A stretch of DNA of 46,067 nt from Cryobacterium sp. PH31-L1. GTDB taxonomy: Bacteria > Actinomycetota > Actinomycetes > Actinomycetales > Microbacteriaceae. A model generated the notes under the pieces. The model was not told where the DNA came from, did no database searches, and worked only from the letters and a program-made list of their open reading frames with translations. This document shows, piece after piece, positions 33,067 through 40,153 of this stretch; the stretch's first letter is position 1; every line of letters starts with the position of its first letter. The stretch is from contig NZ_JASISM010000012.1 of assembly GCF_030063145.1 (NCBI RefSeq), positions 1 through 46,067 of the forward strand, given 5' to 3'. Made by a program: the position numbers and the translations under genes.

Positions 33067-34263
33067 TTATGAACGCCCCTCGCCAATTTGCGGTGGCCGG
33101 ACTTCAAACTTCCAAAGCGGGAGATCATCGGAATGGAAGTCATGCGGAATTAAAGATACGAGCGCACCTGGCTCAACAGCTATGTCGAGCGCAGTCACAC
33201 CTAAGTCGTTCTGTGTGCGCCCTTCAAAGAGGCGCGAATACATCTGCGACAGCCAACCAATGATGTGGAAATCTTGGTCGACGTCGTCCTGAAGCGGCTC
33301 AACGAGCATAGATAGTCGAACTAGTTGATCCCCAATTGTTTCTACGTCTTGCCGCAGATTCCAGTGCCCGTACTGGATAAAGAACATGATGATGTTCTTA
33401 TCCTCCGTCGTCACAACAGGCCCTGCGCCGCTGGAAAGAATGATCTTGCCGGGCGTGAACTCTGCGTGTCCATCTTTGCCAATGGTTCTCGGCTGATCAA
33501 GTTCGGCCCAGACGTCGATTCGAAGAGGCGCCATTACACCCATTGAGAGGTCGCCGAGAATACTCATTTCGTTGGCCGCGACCGCATCGCCCAATGTAAT
33601 CGTGTGTGAGTTCGTCGATTGATGGGTGAAGGAGTCAATCGGTAGGAGTAGCCACATCGAAGCTACTGATACGTACGCGGCGATAAAAAGTTCCGCGCCG
33701 TAGAGATCGGCAAACCGCTGGAGTCGACTACGTTCCGCGTCGCTAATCTTGAGCGGCTTTGTCGTCTTTGCCGCCGTATCGATTCCCGGATCCTTGACAT
33801 CGACAACAATCCGTCTCCCGTTGCGAAGGGCAAGGAAGTAGTCGGCCGGCTTTAGGTGTTCACCGTCATAGTAAATTTCGCCGGTATCGACGAATGTCAT
33901 CAGTTCGCATCCGTCGAGAGCTGCTACTAAGGAAGCAAACATAGCCTGAGCTCGCCAACCTCTAACTGAGGTCGGTGCGCTGAGCGTGGCTGCAATATCT
34001 GAGCGCAACCGCTCGACGACAGCGTCAAGCCGACGAGGGTCACTCAGCTGAGTGTCCCCGGCGGTTATATCGAGACGACGAAACAAGTCAACTCCATCGA
34101 GGGCAGCCGTCCGCGGAAGCCGTTGAAGCACCATTCGATCCCAATCATTCGGAAAACGGAGTCGAGCAAAGCACGACTCGACCGGTCCTATCGAATATAC
34201 GGCGCGGCCACCTTTCAGGCCCGCACGGGGACATTGCCGGCTCCGGATCCGGCATCCGTCCAA
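33067..34263 (-). CDS. PD-(D/E)XK-like hypothetical protein
   Basis: Up to 398 residues; the start is uncertain (TTG at 34263, or an internal ATG at 34134). The clearest element is a nuclease-like core EHLKPADYFLALRNGRRIVV directly followed by DVKDPG, giving Asp141 and Asp155-x-Lys157 in the longest form; this is a PD-(D/E)XK arrangement. An upstream helix (GWRAQAMFASLVAALDGCEL) could supply the acidic residue. The remainder includes YGAELFIAAYVSVASMWLLL and SMYSRLFEGRTQNDLG. I do not recognise a named family. Orientation and location just upstream of hsdM suggest a defence function, perhaps an accessory nuclease. Confidence 0.6.
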   Translation of the reverse strand: MDGCRIRSRQCPRAGLKGGRAVYSIGPVESCFARLRFPNDWDRMVLQRLPRTAALDGVDLFRRLDITAGDTQLSDPRRLDAVVERLRSDIAATLSAPTSVRGWRAQAMFASLVAALDGCELMTFVDTGEIYYDGEHLKPADYFLALRNGRRIVVDVKDPGIDTAAKTTKPLKISDAERSRLQRFADLYGAELFIAAYVSVASMWLLLPIDSFTHQSTNSHTITLGDAVAANEMSILGDLSMGVMAPLRIDVWAELDQPRTIGKDGHAEFTPGKIILSSGAGPVVTTEDKNIIMFFIQYGHWNLRQDVETIGDQLVRLSMLVEPLQDDVDQDFHIIGWLSQMYSRLFEGRTQNDLGVTALDIAVEPGALVSLIPHDFHSDDLPLWKFEVRPPQIGEGRS

Positions 34264-34341
34264 AAATAGGGAGCTGCAAAGTGCAGTTTCCGTTAGTAGG
34301 ACGCCAGCCCCCTTACCACTCGCCCCTGTGGTTCTCTGACA

Positions 34342-34367
34342 GCTGGCCTGATTGGTGTCAGGCCAGC
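34342..34367. terminator. hairpin terminator downstream of the DUF3846 gene
   Basis: A perfect 10-bp stem GCTGGCCTGA / TCAGGCCAGC (34342-34351 and 34358-34367) with a 6-nt loop lies 10 bp past the stop of the leftward DUF3846 gene. Good stem and spacing fit a rho-independent-type terminator. Confidence 0.65.
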
Positions 34368-34376
34368 CGTCCCGCG

Positions 34377-34814
34377 TTACAGGCTGCGGAGGAGTTCCAC
34401 GATTTCAGGTAGAGGGGCGAGGCTTTCCGCGAGGCGGTCGATGAGTTCAGGTGAGGGCTTGCTGGCGATTGCGGCAGTGAGACGGACCACCTGCTCAGCG
34501 GTGAGGCTGAGGCTGTCGCCGGTGTTGGGGTCACACCCAAGCGCAATCGCATTCCCGAACAGCACAGCCGGGGTGCCGAGGGCGTGGGCAATGATCGTCA
34601 GGGCCAGATTTAGCGGGGAGCCATTGATGGCTCCTTCATCGTCGACGAACAGGTCGATATCGTGGTCGAGCCGAACGACGTCGAAGGTGTCGCAGGCGAT
34701 GCTTTGCTGCAGTGAGGTGACGGTGTGCATGCGGTCGACGCAGATGCTTTCCATTTCGTCGAGAGTGATGCGCAAGCCGTGGAGGCCCTCGGTCGTGTTC
34801 GCCGTGCTGGTCAT
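34377..34814 (-). CDS. DUF3846 domain-containing protein
   Basis: 145 residues, ATG at 34814 with GGAGATAACC before it. The DUF3846 region contains ESICVDRMHTVTSLQQSIAC, FDVVRLDHDIDLFVDDEGAI and NGSPLNLALTIIAHALGTPA. These match the family's layout, in which a quantity is encoded between strands and an N-x-x-A helix, and end in VLFGNAIALGCDPNTGDS. Such proteins are common on plasmids, phages and conjugative elements; the function is unknown. A longer in-frame extension to 35006 overlaps the repeated element and is rejected. It marks the left side of the conjugation module. Confidence 0.72.
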   Translation of the reverse strand: MTSTANTTEGLHGLRITLDEMESICVDRMHTVTSLQQSIACDTFDVVRLDHDIDLFVDDEGAINGSPLNLALTIIAHALGTPAVLFGNAIALGCDPNTGDSLSLTAEQVVRLTAAIASKPSPELIDRLAESLAPLPEIVELLRSL

Positions 34815-34905
34815 GGTTATCTCCTTCGCTTTTGGGGTTGCGGATGGCGAGTTGCCGGCCCGAGTTGGCTTGTGCTTGCCGGTGTGTGTCACTTGGTTTC
34901 TCCCT

Positions 34906-35059
34906 TGAACAACTGTTTTTTGTGCCTTCCGGCGAGAGAAATCGATAGCGAGCGGGAGAGCCGTAGTGCCCAGAATCTCAGGCGAAATAAGGGAGCCTGC
35001 GACCACGTCTGAGAATCTGGGAACGGAGGCGCGACGCGAGCTACGATGACCGGCCGGAA
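34906..35059 (+). repeat. repeated structured element, copy A (candidate oriT)
   Basis: The core GAAATAAGGGAGCCTGCGACC (34984 onward) is flanked by imperfect 13-bp inverted arms at 34969-34981 and 35009-35021 (12 of 13 pair). Upstream is a conserved ATCGATAG followed by GAGCGGGAG; downstream it ends CTACGATGACCGGCC, where ATG at 35046 would start a protein MTGRNG. Copy C (45961-46067) is almost identical but inverted, and copy B is a diverged direct copy. Placement next to the start of a possible mobilisation gene and the arm-core-arm plan fit a transfer origin, though an operator is possible. Confidence 0.6.
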
Positions 35060-35155
35060 TGGACTAAAAATGTTCGTCAGCACAGAACAGCACCGCGGAG
35101 CGGCTCCACCGCCGTCGAAGGGCACTCGTATGGGCTGCGGCCGGGCTGGAGGGCG

Positions 35156-35464
35156 GTGCGGCGAGTGCCGTTATTCTGGCCGGATGAGCTCCGCGACAAG
35201 AGCGACAGCGACTTTCAGGACGACGAACGGCGAAAGCGCCGGTCCGAAGAGGTCGCCCGCATCATCCCCGGCCTGTCAGTCGACGAGAGCACTCGTGCCG
35301 TCGAGCGCTGGTGCGCCATGCTCGGGTCACAGACGTCTATGAACGACGGCGATCGAGGAACGTTCGCGGATTTCCGCGCCGGCCTCGGTCATGGATTCAA
35401 CGGACTTCACCAGATGAGCTTGTCGCACCAAGTCTCCGCGTTCGTCCGTGACGATAGCCCCTAA
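35156..35464 (+). CDS. hypothetical protein (102 aa)
   Basis: From GTG at 35156 with GGAGG a few bases upstream. Composition looks genuine: LFWPDELRDKSDSDFQDDER then SEEVARIIPGLSVDESTRAV, a charged helical region, and FRAGLGHGFNGLHQMSLSHQ near the end. There is no signal peptide or membrane segment. I do not recognise the family. It is the only rightward gene of the region. It may belong to the accessory genes of the conjugative element. Confidence 0.5.
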   Translation: MRRVPLFWPDELRDKSDSDFQDDERRKRRSEEVARIIPGLSVDESTRAVERWCAMLGSQTSMNDGDRGTFADFRAGLGHGFNGLHQMSLSHQVSAFVRDDSP

Positions 35465-35499
35465 CGTCGGAAATTCGATGAGGACACCATCACCGGCTC

Positions 35500-35862
35500 C
35501 TACTGTCGGAACGCCCTGATCGACGGTGTGTCTGCCAGGAGCTCTGCGAGCTGCGTGCCTTCATCGCTGCCGCCCAGGAGCAGGGGTATGAATCGGGTCA
35601 GGGCGACGAAACCGCTGGACTGATCTGCGCACACGCCGAGCGACACGAGGTGTGTGCTTCCGTTCGACGTGGTCAGCTCCACGCAGGGATAGTGCTCCTC
35701 CGGCGCGATTCCCTCGCGCACAGCGTCGGCGAAGGTGTTGCTGTCGAGCTGTTCCTCGATCAAGACGACCTGGTCGAGGTTGATCCAAATGTCGTCGGCG
35801 CCGATGATCGGCCGGGAGCGGTCATGTCCGTAGGTGGTGACGGCAAGTTTGAGAAAACGCAT
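35500..35862 (-). CDS. hypothetical protein (120 aa)
   Basis: ATG at 35862 with AAAGGA upstream. The product MRFLKLAVTTYG then PIIGADDIWINLDQVVLIEE resembles the beta-strand N-terminus of small plasmid-borne proteins that hold a single sheet with a helix. It continues VREGIAPEEHYPCVELTTSN and THLVSLGVCADQ. No motif suggests an enzyme. It follows the 219-residue gene at 36027 on the same strand but is separated from it by two hairpins, so it is probably transcribed independently. Confidence 0.65.
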   Translation of the reverse strand: MRFLKLAVTTYGHDRSRPIIGADDIWINLDQVVLIEEQLDSNTFADAVREGIAPEEHYPCVELTTSNGSTHLVSLGVCADQSSGFVALTRFIPLLLGGSDEGTQLAELLADTPSIRAFRQ

Positions 35863-35965
35863 GAGGGTCCTTTCGCAACTGATAGGCCTTGACGCTAAAG
35901 CGCGGACGCTGGCGGACGCCGCCGATCAGGCCGGTCTGTGGATAACGTCGCGCGGTTGGGGGAGT

Positions 35966-35988
35966 GTGAGGGGGATGTTCCCCCTCAC
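35966..35988. terminator. hairpin, first of a back-to-back pair
   Basis: GTGAGGGGGA / TCCCCCTCAC, a perfect 10-bp stem with a 3-nt loop (35966-35975 and 35979-35988). It directly touches the hairpin at 35989-36023. Confidence 0.6.
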
Positions 35989-36023
35989 CGGGTGAGACCT
36001 CCGCCTGGCGGCGGTCTCACCCG
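35989..36023. terminator. hairpin, second of the pair, after the 219-aa gene
   Basis: CGGGTGAGACC / GGTCTCACCCG, a perfect 11-bp stem at 35989-35999 and 36013-36023, with a further CCGCC/GGCGG pairing in the loop. It lies 4 bp beyond the stop at 36027 of the leftward gene. With its neighbour it forms a double terminator. Confidence 0.65.
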
Positions 36024-36026
36024 GGA

Positions 36027-36686
36027 TTAGTGGCTGGTGTTGTCGAGGGCGGCGAGGGCGATATCCAGTGCACGGTCGTAGCTGATTCCTGCCGGCCGGA
36101 TCGAGCCGGGCACGAATCGTTGCGACTTGGGCAGTCGAAGTGTCCCTGCGTATCCTTCGGGCGCATCCTGCAGGGGCCCATAGCCGGGGTGCAGGAGCAA
36201 CCACTGGTTGAAGGGCTGGTCGGCGTCGTGGAGGACGGCGGCACGAAACTTGTCGCTGGGATTCTGGCACCGGGCCCAGAAGAGGTCGGCTTGGCCTCGG
36301 GCAGTGAGGCGTTCACTCACCGGGCGGGGCGTCACACCGGGGGTCGTCAGGCGCTTCATGGTCGCGGCGTGCACATAGGGACGTAGGCGGGAATCGTCGC
36401 GCGCGGGAATGTCGTTCAGGGCTGCTTGGGCGGCGCGTTCAGCTCGTCGTGCGGCGCGGTGCGCTGCGCTATCGTCTGCGTGGCTTCGGGACCATTCGGT
36501 GGCTTCGATGACGCAGCAGATGAGATTCCAGTCGTAGCTGTAGAACCGGAGGAGGGCGTCCCGGTCGCGCTGTCTGTAAGTGCCGGATGCCGCGTATCGG
36601 GCAAAGAATGCGTTGGCTGCTTTGCGGTCGGCTGCTATGTCGTCGCTGGTGCGTTCGGGACGGGTGGTGACGGGGAACTGGGGCAT
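36027..36686 (-). CDS. hypothetical protein (219 aa)
   Basis: ATG at 36686 with GGAGAG upstream. The first third, SDDIAADRKAANAFFARYAA then RDRDALLRFYSYDWNLICCV, is helical; the middle is rich in Ala/Arg (AAHRAARRAERAAQAAL). The C-terminal half has ARGQADLFWARCQNPSDKFR and PFNQWLLLHPGYGPLQDAPE. There is no signal peptide or membrane segment. I do not recognise a family. Its stop is followed by the double hairpin, and element B lies just upstream of its start. It is probably specific to this conjugative element. Confidence 0.68.
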   Translation of the reverse strand: MPQFPVTTRPERTSDDIAADRKAANAFFARYAASGTYRQRDRDALLRFYSYDWNLICCVIEATEWSRSHADDSAAHRAARRAERAAQAALNDIPARDDSRLRPYVHAATMKRLTTPGVTPRPVSERLTARGQADLFWARCQNPSDKFRAAVLHDADQPFNQWLLLHPGYGPLQDAPEGYAGTLRLPKSQRFVPGSIRPAGISYDRALDIALAALDNTSH

Positions 36687-36697
36687 GATTCTCTCCG

Positions 36698-36848
36698 CTC
36701 AACTGATTTTTTTGCCTGGCTGGCAAGAGAATCGATAGAGAGCGGGAGTGCCGGAGTGCACGGCTGGTCGGGGGAAATAAGGGAGCTTGCGACCGCGCCC
36801 GAGCAGGTGGGCACGTAGGCACGGAAGCGAACTACGATGACCGGCCAG
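36698..36848 (+). repeat. repeated structured element, copy B (candidate oriT)
   Basis: Shares with copy A the ATCGATAG and GAGCGGGAG boxes, the core GAAATAAGGGAGCTTGCGACC and the terminal CTACGATGACCGGCC. The arms around the core differ in sequence from A but still pair: 36756-36772 with 36798-36814, 13 of 17. The preserved pairing despite changed bases argues that the structure matters. The ATG at 36837 would begin MTGQTDKKTTRRPR, reminiscent of basic MobC-like mobilisation proteins, but the frame degenerates afterwards. Confidence 0.6.
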
Positions 36849-37112
36849 ACAGACAAAAAAACGACAAGGCGTCCGCGTAGCGGTCCGAGGACCCGCAGGG
36901 TCTCCCCCGGGGGCCCCACGGGGTTGCGTCTGGTCCGAGGCGGTAGCTCCGAAGTGCGGCCACCGCTTCGTGGGGCTGAGCACGCCGAGGTTGCCGGCCT
37001 CCCGCCCCGTGTGGTGATCGCCACGCTGGTCACTCCTCGCGGCGCGCTCTTGGTCGCTTCTTTGCGAGATGCGTGGCCCTGCTGCCGCGGGCCTCGTTGA
37101 TCGGCGGGGCGG
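36849..37112. other. unassigned stretch with a possible broken mobilisation gene
   Basis: After copy B the frame from 36837 stays open to 37100 (RRPRSGPRTRRVSPGGPTGL, then unconvincing sequence). The first 25 or so codons look like the basic N-terminus of a MobC-type relaxosome protein; the rest does not resemble one. It is a remnant at most. Nothing else is seen before the redoxin gene. Confidence 0.3.
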
Positions 37113-37355
37113 TTAGTGGCCTATTTTGGCGATGAGGTCGGGTCGGAAGCCGGCCCAGTGGTTGTGGTCGTCGATGACGACGATGGGTGCCCTGCTGTAG
37201 CCGAGTTCGTCTTGCACGTAGGTGAGTGCGGCGGGTGTTTCGGTGAGGTCGACGACGGTGTAGTTGATGCCCTGCTTGTCGAGGGCGAGTTTGGTCATCC
37301 GGCAGGGTTGGCAGTTTGGTTTCGTGTAGACGATGACGCCGACTGTTTCGTTCAT
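37113..37355 (-). CDS. NrdH-like redoxin / glutaredoxin domain protein
   Basis: 80 residues from ATG at 37355 with AAGGAG eight bases upstream. The active site is VYTKPNCQPCRMTKLALDKQ (Cys-Gln-Pro-Cys). The cis-Pro region is YSRAPIVVIDDHNHWAGFRP, with the WAGFRPD end typical of NrdH-redoxin. NrdH donates electrons to class Ib ribonucleotide reductase using thioredoxin reductase; here there is no nrdE/nrdF nearby, so it may serve disulfide handling on the element. Length is usual for the family. The long in-frame extension upstream is rejected. Confidence 0.88.
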   Translation of the reverse strand: MNETVGVIVYTKPNCQPCRMTKLALDKQGINYTVVDLTETPAALTYVQDELGYSRAPIVVIDDHNHWAGFRPDLIAKIGH

Positions 37356-37453
37356 CGCGGGGCTCCTTTCACTCACGTCTTGGGGGTGGTGCTGTTCGGT
37401 AGCGGAGGTTCGCTGTGCCCGGGAGGGAGCGACCATTAGTGCGGGACCGAGTG

Positions 37454-37513
37454 GTGGGGCCAGTGGGTGAGGAAATAAGCGACCGGAGGGAACGCCGAGC
37501 CCAGTTGTCCCAC
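37454..37513 (+). repeat. possible fourth, degenerate relative of the repeated element
   Basis: Inverted arms 37454-37467 and 37500-37513 (11 of 14 pair) surround a core that contains GGAAATAAGCGACC, similar to the other copies except that seven central bases are missing. There is no CTACGATGACC end. It lies between the redoxin gene and the cell-wall hydrolase gene. Similarity is weaker and could be fortuitous. Confidence 0.3.
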
Positions 37514-37611
37514 CGGTCGGCACACCGTGCGCACGTTGGTCAGCGCCCGCCCGGGCCAGCAGTCTCCTCGAACGAACAGACACCACCCCTACGGTGGGTG
37601 GAGCTTTGCGG

Positions 37612-38673
37612 TTATCCAACGGTCATCGGATCAGCGGTGAACGCGACGTCGAGGTGCAGGTGGTTGCAGGTGTCGTCGAACTGGGTGAAGTGCACCACCG
37701 CCAAGCGGATGCCGGCCTCACGCCGGCAGTCTGCCTGTCCGATCCGTGCCCCGGTGGGCATGACCGGGTCGAGCAGTCCGATCAGGCGCAGGGACTGGCC
37801 GTCGGCGCCGGTGAGGCTGCGTCCGCCGAGGGAGTAGAAGTCGACGGCTCCGCCGCCGCCGTTGATCCAGTGCGAGGACTGGGTGCCGGCGCCGAGGAGT
37901 TGCCCGGTGCATTTGCGGTTGATGTCGCTGACGCCGACCTGGTGAAACTGGTTGACGGTCAGGACCATCACCTGCAGGATGCGGGTGTCGATGCCGCAGT
38001 CCGGGACGGTCTGCCCGCTGGCGATCCACCGGATCTCCTTCAGATGGTCGGGGACGAGGCCGCGCAGCTGCCCGTTGTCGGCGGCGGTGACGAGCTGTTG
38101 CGCCAGAGCGACTGCATCCCCGCCGACCCCGCACGCGCCGGCGGAACTGGCGGTCAGTGCGGTGACGACGTCGGTCGCCGGCGCGAAGAACGGTGCGTAG
38201 TGTTCCGGGTCGGCGTTGATCTGCACAGCGGATGCTGCCGCCGATGGCGTCATCGTCTCCCACCCCGTGAGCGCGATGAGGCGTTGGAAGAACAGCCGGG
38301 CTGAGATGGTGGGGTCCATCCGCTCCGCAAGGGATCCCCAGGTGGCGCGTTGTTGGAACAGGCTGCGGCTGTCCGGGCCGGCGGTGTCGCCGTGGTCGAG
38401 GTTGATCAGGCTGGACTCCCCCATCGCCGTCATCACGCCGAGAGTTTGCGCCTGCGCGGTGAGGCCGAGCTGGACGCCGGCGTTGATGATGTCGGCGGCG
38501 TTGGCGAGCTGGTCTCCGCTATACCCGGAGACGGCGTCGTGCTGGGCGGCATCCGCTCGGTTGACCGCGGTCATGCCGCAGGTGGTGCCGGTGCCGGAGG
38601 AGAGGGCGACGGTGCCGCCGACGGTCAGGAGCAGGCCGGTGAGGCTGGTGGCGAGCAGTTTGACCAGGCCCAT
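37612..38673 (-). CDS. conjugation-associated cell-wall hydrolase-like protein
   Basis: 353 residues, ATG at 38673. It starts with a hydrophobic segment LVKLLATSLTGLLLTVGGTV (signal or anchor). Residues about 58-175 have ANAADIINAGVQLGLTAQAQ, TLGVMTAMGESSLINLDHGD and FQQRATWGSLAERMDPTISA, as in transglycosylase-like domains; a Glu in AMGESS is a candidate catalytic residue. The C-terminal part ends NHLHLDVAF, near a D-Ala-D-Ala-carboxypeptidase-like His motif. Such proteins open peptidoglycan for a transfer channel. The gene follows the ATPase gene by 4 bp. Confidence 0.75.
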   Translation of the reverse strand: MGLVKLLATSLTGLLLTVGGTVALSSGTGTTCGMTAVNRADAAQHDAVSGYSGDQLANAADIINAGVQLGLTAQAQTLGVMTAMGESSLINLDHGDTAGPDSRSLFQQRATWGSLAERMDPTISARLFFQRLIALTGWETMTPSAAASAVQINADPEHYAPFFAPATDVVTALTASSAGACGVGGDAVALAQQLVTAADNGQLRGLVPDHLKEIRWIASGQTVPDCGIDTRILQVMVLTVNQFHQVGVSDINRKCTGQLLGAGTQSSHWINGGGGAVDFYSLGGRSLTGADGQSLRLIGLLDPVMPTGARIGQADCRREAGIRLAVVHFTQFDDTCNHLHLDVAFTADPMTVG

Positions 38674-38677
38674 GGTG

Positions 38678-40153
38678 TTAGAAGATGGTGCCGACGGACA
38701 GGCCCTCGTCGGTGTTGGTCAGTTGCCGCTCCCACTCGGAGCGGATGTGCTCCACGTGCGCTTCCGGGTGCGACCCATATTTGAAGATGTAATGTCCATC
38801 GGCGAGGTTCTCGATGGTGCGTGCCGTCTCCGGGGCGAACCCGAAGGTTTGCTGGCACCAGAGGGCGTCTTCGGGGCGGGACTGCCGGTAGACGATGACG
38901 GTTTGTGCTTCCTGGATGATGGCCATGCCGGGTGAGTCTTTGGGAATGTCGGTGCCTTTGTGCATGACGAACACGTTCGAGATGCCCAGGCCCCGGGAGA
39001 GTTTTTGGTTGGCTTTGATCAGCTGCGCCGACGGTCCACCGATCATGTGCCAGCCCTCCTCATAAACAACGGTCGTCGCGGAGGTGCGTTCGCTTCGCAG
39101 CCGGCCGAGCATCCACATGTTCCCGATCGCCATGACCACCGGCACCGCCGGGCCGTCATCGGGCAGCTGCGAAATATCAAACGATGTCAGCTTGCCGCTG
39201 AGGTCCACGGCTGCTGAGGTTTCGCCGTCGAGGAGGCCGGCGTATTCGTCGAGCAGCCCGTTCAACGTCCACTTCACGGACAGGCCGGCCTTATGCAGGT
39301 CGTCGCGGGCGGTGGCCGACAGGGTGCGGTAGTCGTCATCGTCGACGACGAGGCCGAGGTTCGGCAGCACGTCGGCGAGCACCGGGGCCCGCCCGTGTGT
39401 TTGGCCGACGGTGCGGCGGAGGGCTGCGCGGAGGGCTTCTTCTTCCCAGCCGTTGAGGGGCTGGTCTCCGCGAGCTATGCGGGTGACGATGTTCAGCAAC
39501 CGAATTTGACCGTCGACGCCGGTGCCGCGGGCGATCATCGGATCGAGCAGGTTCAGGGTAGTGCCGGTGCCATCGGTGGTGAACCGGATCGGTTCAAACC
39601 CGTAATGCCGCACCACGTTGGAGTACTCGCCCTCCCCGTTCTGATCCTTCTTGTCAAACACCACCCCACGCCGGCCCTGCAGCAGCAGGGGCCGGACGAC
39701 GTAGTTGCATTTGGTGTGGGAGCTTTTGCCGGCGCCGACGTCGCCCATCACGATCACGTTCGGACTCGACACCTCCCGCGGCTCCGAGTTATACGCCGTC
39801 ACGGGGTCGTGGGAGATCGTCGTACGGGAGAGCACGTCCCGCCCGTTGACGACACCGCGGGTGCCGGTCGGCGGGCCGATCAGCGCAGTGTTGAGGATCT
39901 CGGCCTGCCGCGTCGTCGTTGGCGCGCCAGCCAGCGCCGGCGCGTAAAAGCCGCGCCGAGCCGCCGCCGCCTGGGTGCGCAGCGGCGTGCCGGGCAGTGC
40001 CCACGGCACAATCTCCACCGCACCACGGCTACCGGCCGCGTCGGTCCCGCCAGCCTTGTCGCCGGGGACTTCGACGGGCGGTGCGAAGCGGCGCAGCACG
40101 GGCAGTGCCCACAGCTTCGCGCGGGATGAATTGGTGTCGTTGGGTGTGGTCAT
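38678..40153 (-). CDS. VirB4/TraG-like conjugation ATPase
   Basis: 491 residues from ATG at 40153, which overlaps the upstream stop (ATGA). The Walker A motif is GDVGAGKSSHTK (about 137-148) and a Walker B-like strand is ATTVVYEEGW. Further motifs are RGVVFDKKDQNGEGEYSNVV and VFVMHKGTDIPKDSPGMAII, as in the actinobacterial ATPases next to SCO6880-type proteins. It provides energy for the type IV secretion channel. It could be a VirD4-like coupling protein instead; the absence of N-terminal membrane helices favours VirB4. Confidence 0.85.
   Translation of the reverse strand: MTTPNDTNSSRAKLWALPVLRRFAPPVEVPGDKAGGTDAAGSRGAVEIVPWALPGTPLRTQAAAARRGFYAPALAGAPTTTRQAEILNTALIGPPTGTRGVVNGRDVLSRTTISHDPVTAYNSEPREVSSPNVIVMGDVGAGKSSHTKCNYVVRPLLLQGRRGVVFDKKDQNGEGEYSNVVRHYGFEPIRFTTDGTGTTLNLLDPMIARGTGVDGQIRLLNIVTRIARGDQPLNGWEEEALRAALRRTVGQTHGRAPVLADVLPNLGLVVDDDDYRTLSATARDDLHKAGLSVKWTLNGLLDEYAGLLDGETSAAVDLSGKLTSFDISQLPDDGPAVPVVMAIGNMWMLGRLRSERTSATTVVYEEGWHMIGGPSAQLIKANQKLSRGLGISNVFVMHKGTDIPKDSPGMAIIQEAQTVIVYRQSRPEDALWCQQTFGFAPETARTIENLADGHYIFKYGSHPEAHVEHIRSEWERQLTNTDEGLSVGTIF

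Noticed and set aside
39293..40129. Long plus-strand frames opposite the conjugation genes
   Set aside because: High-GC third-position bias produces long antisense frames; the minus-strand genes have ATPase motifs and coupled starts.
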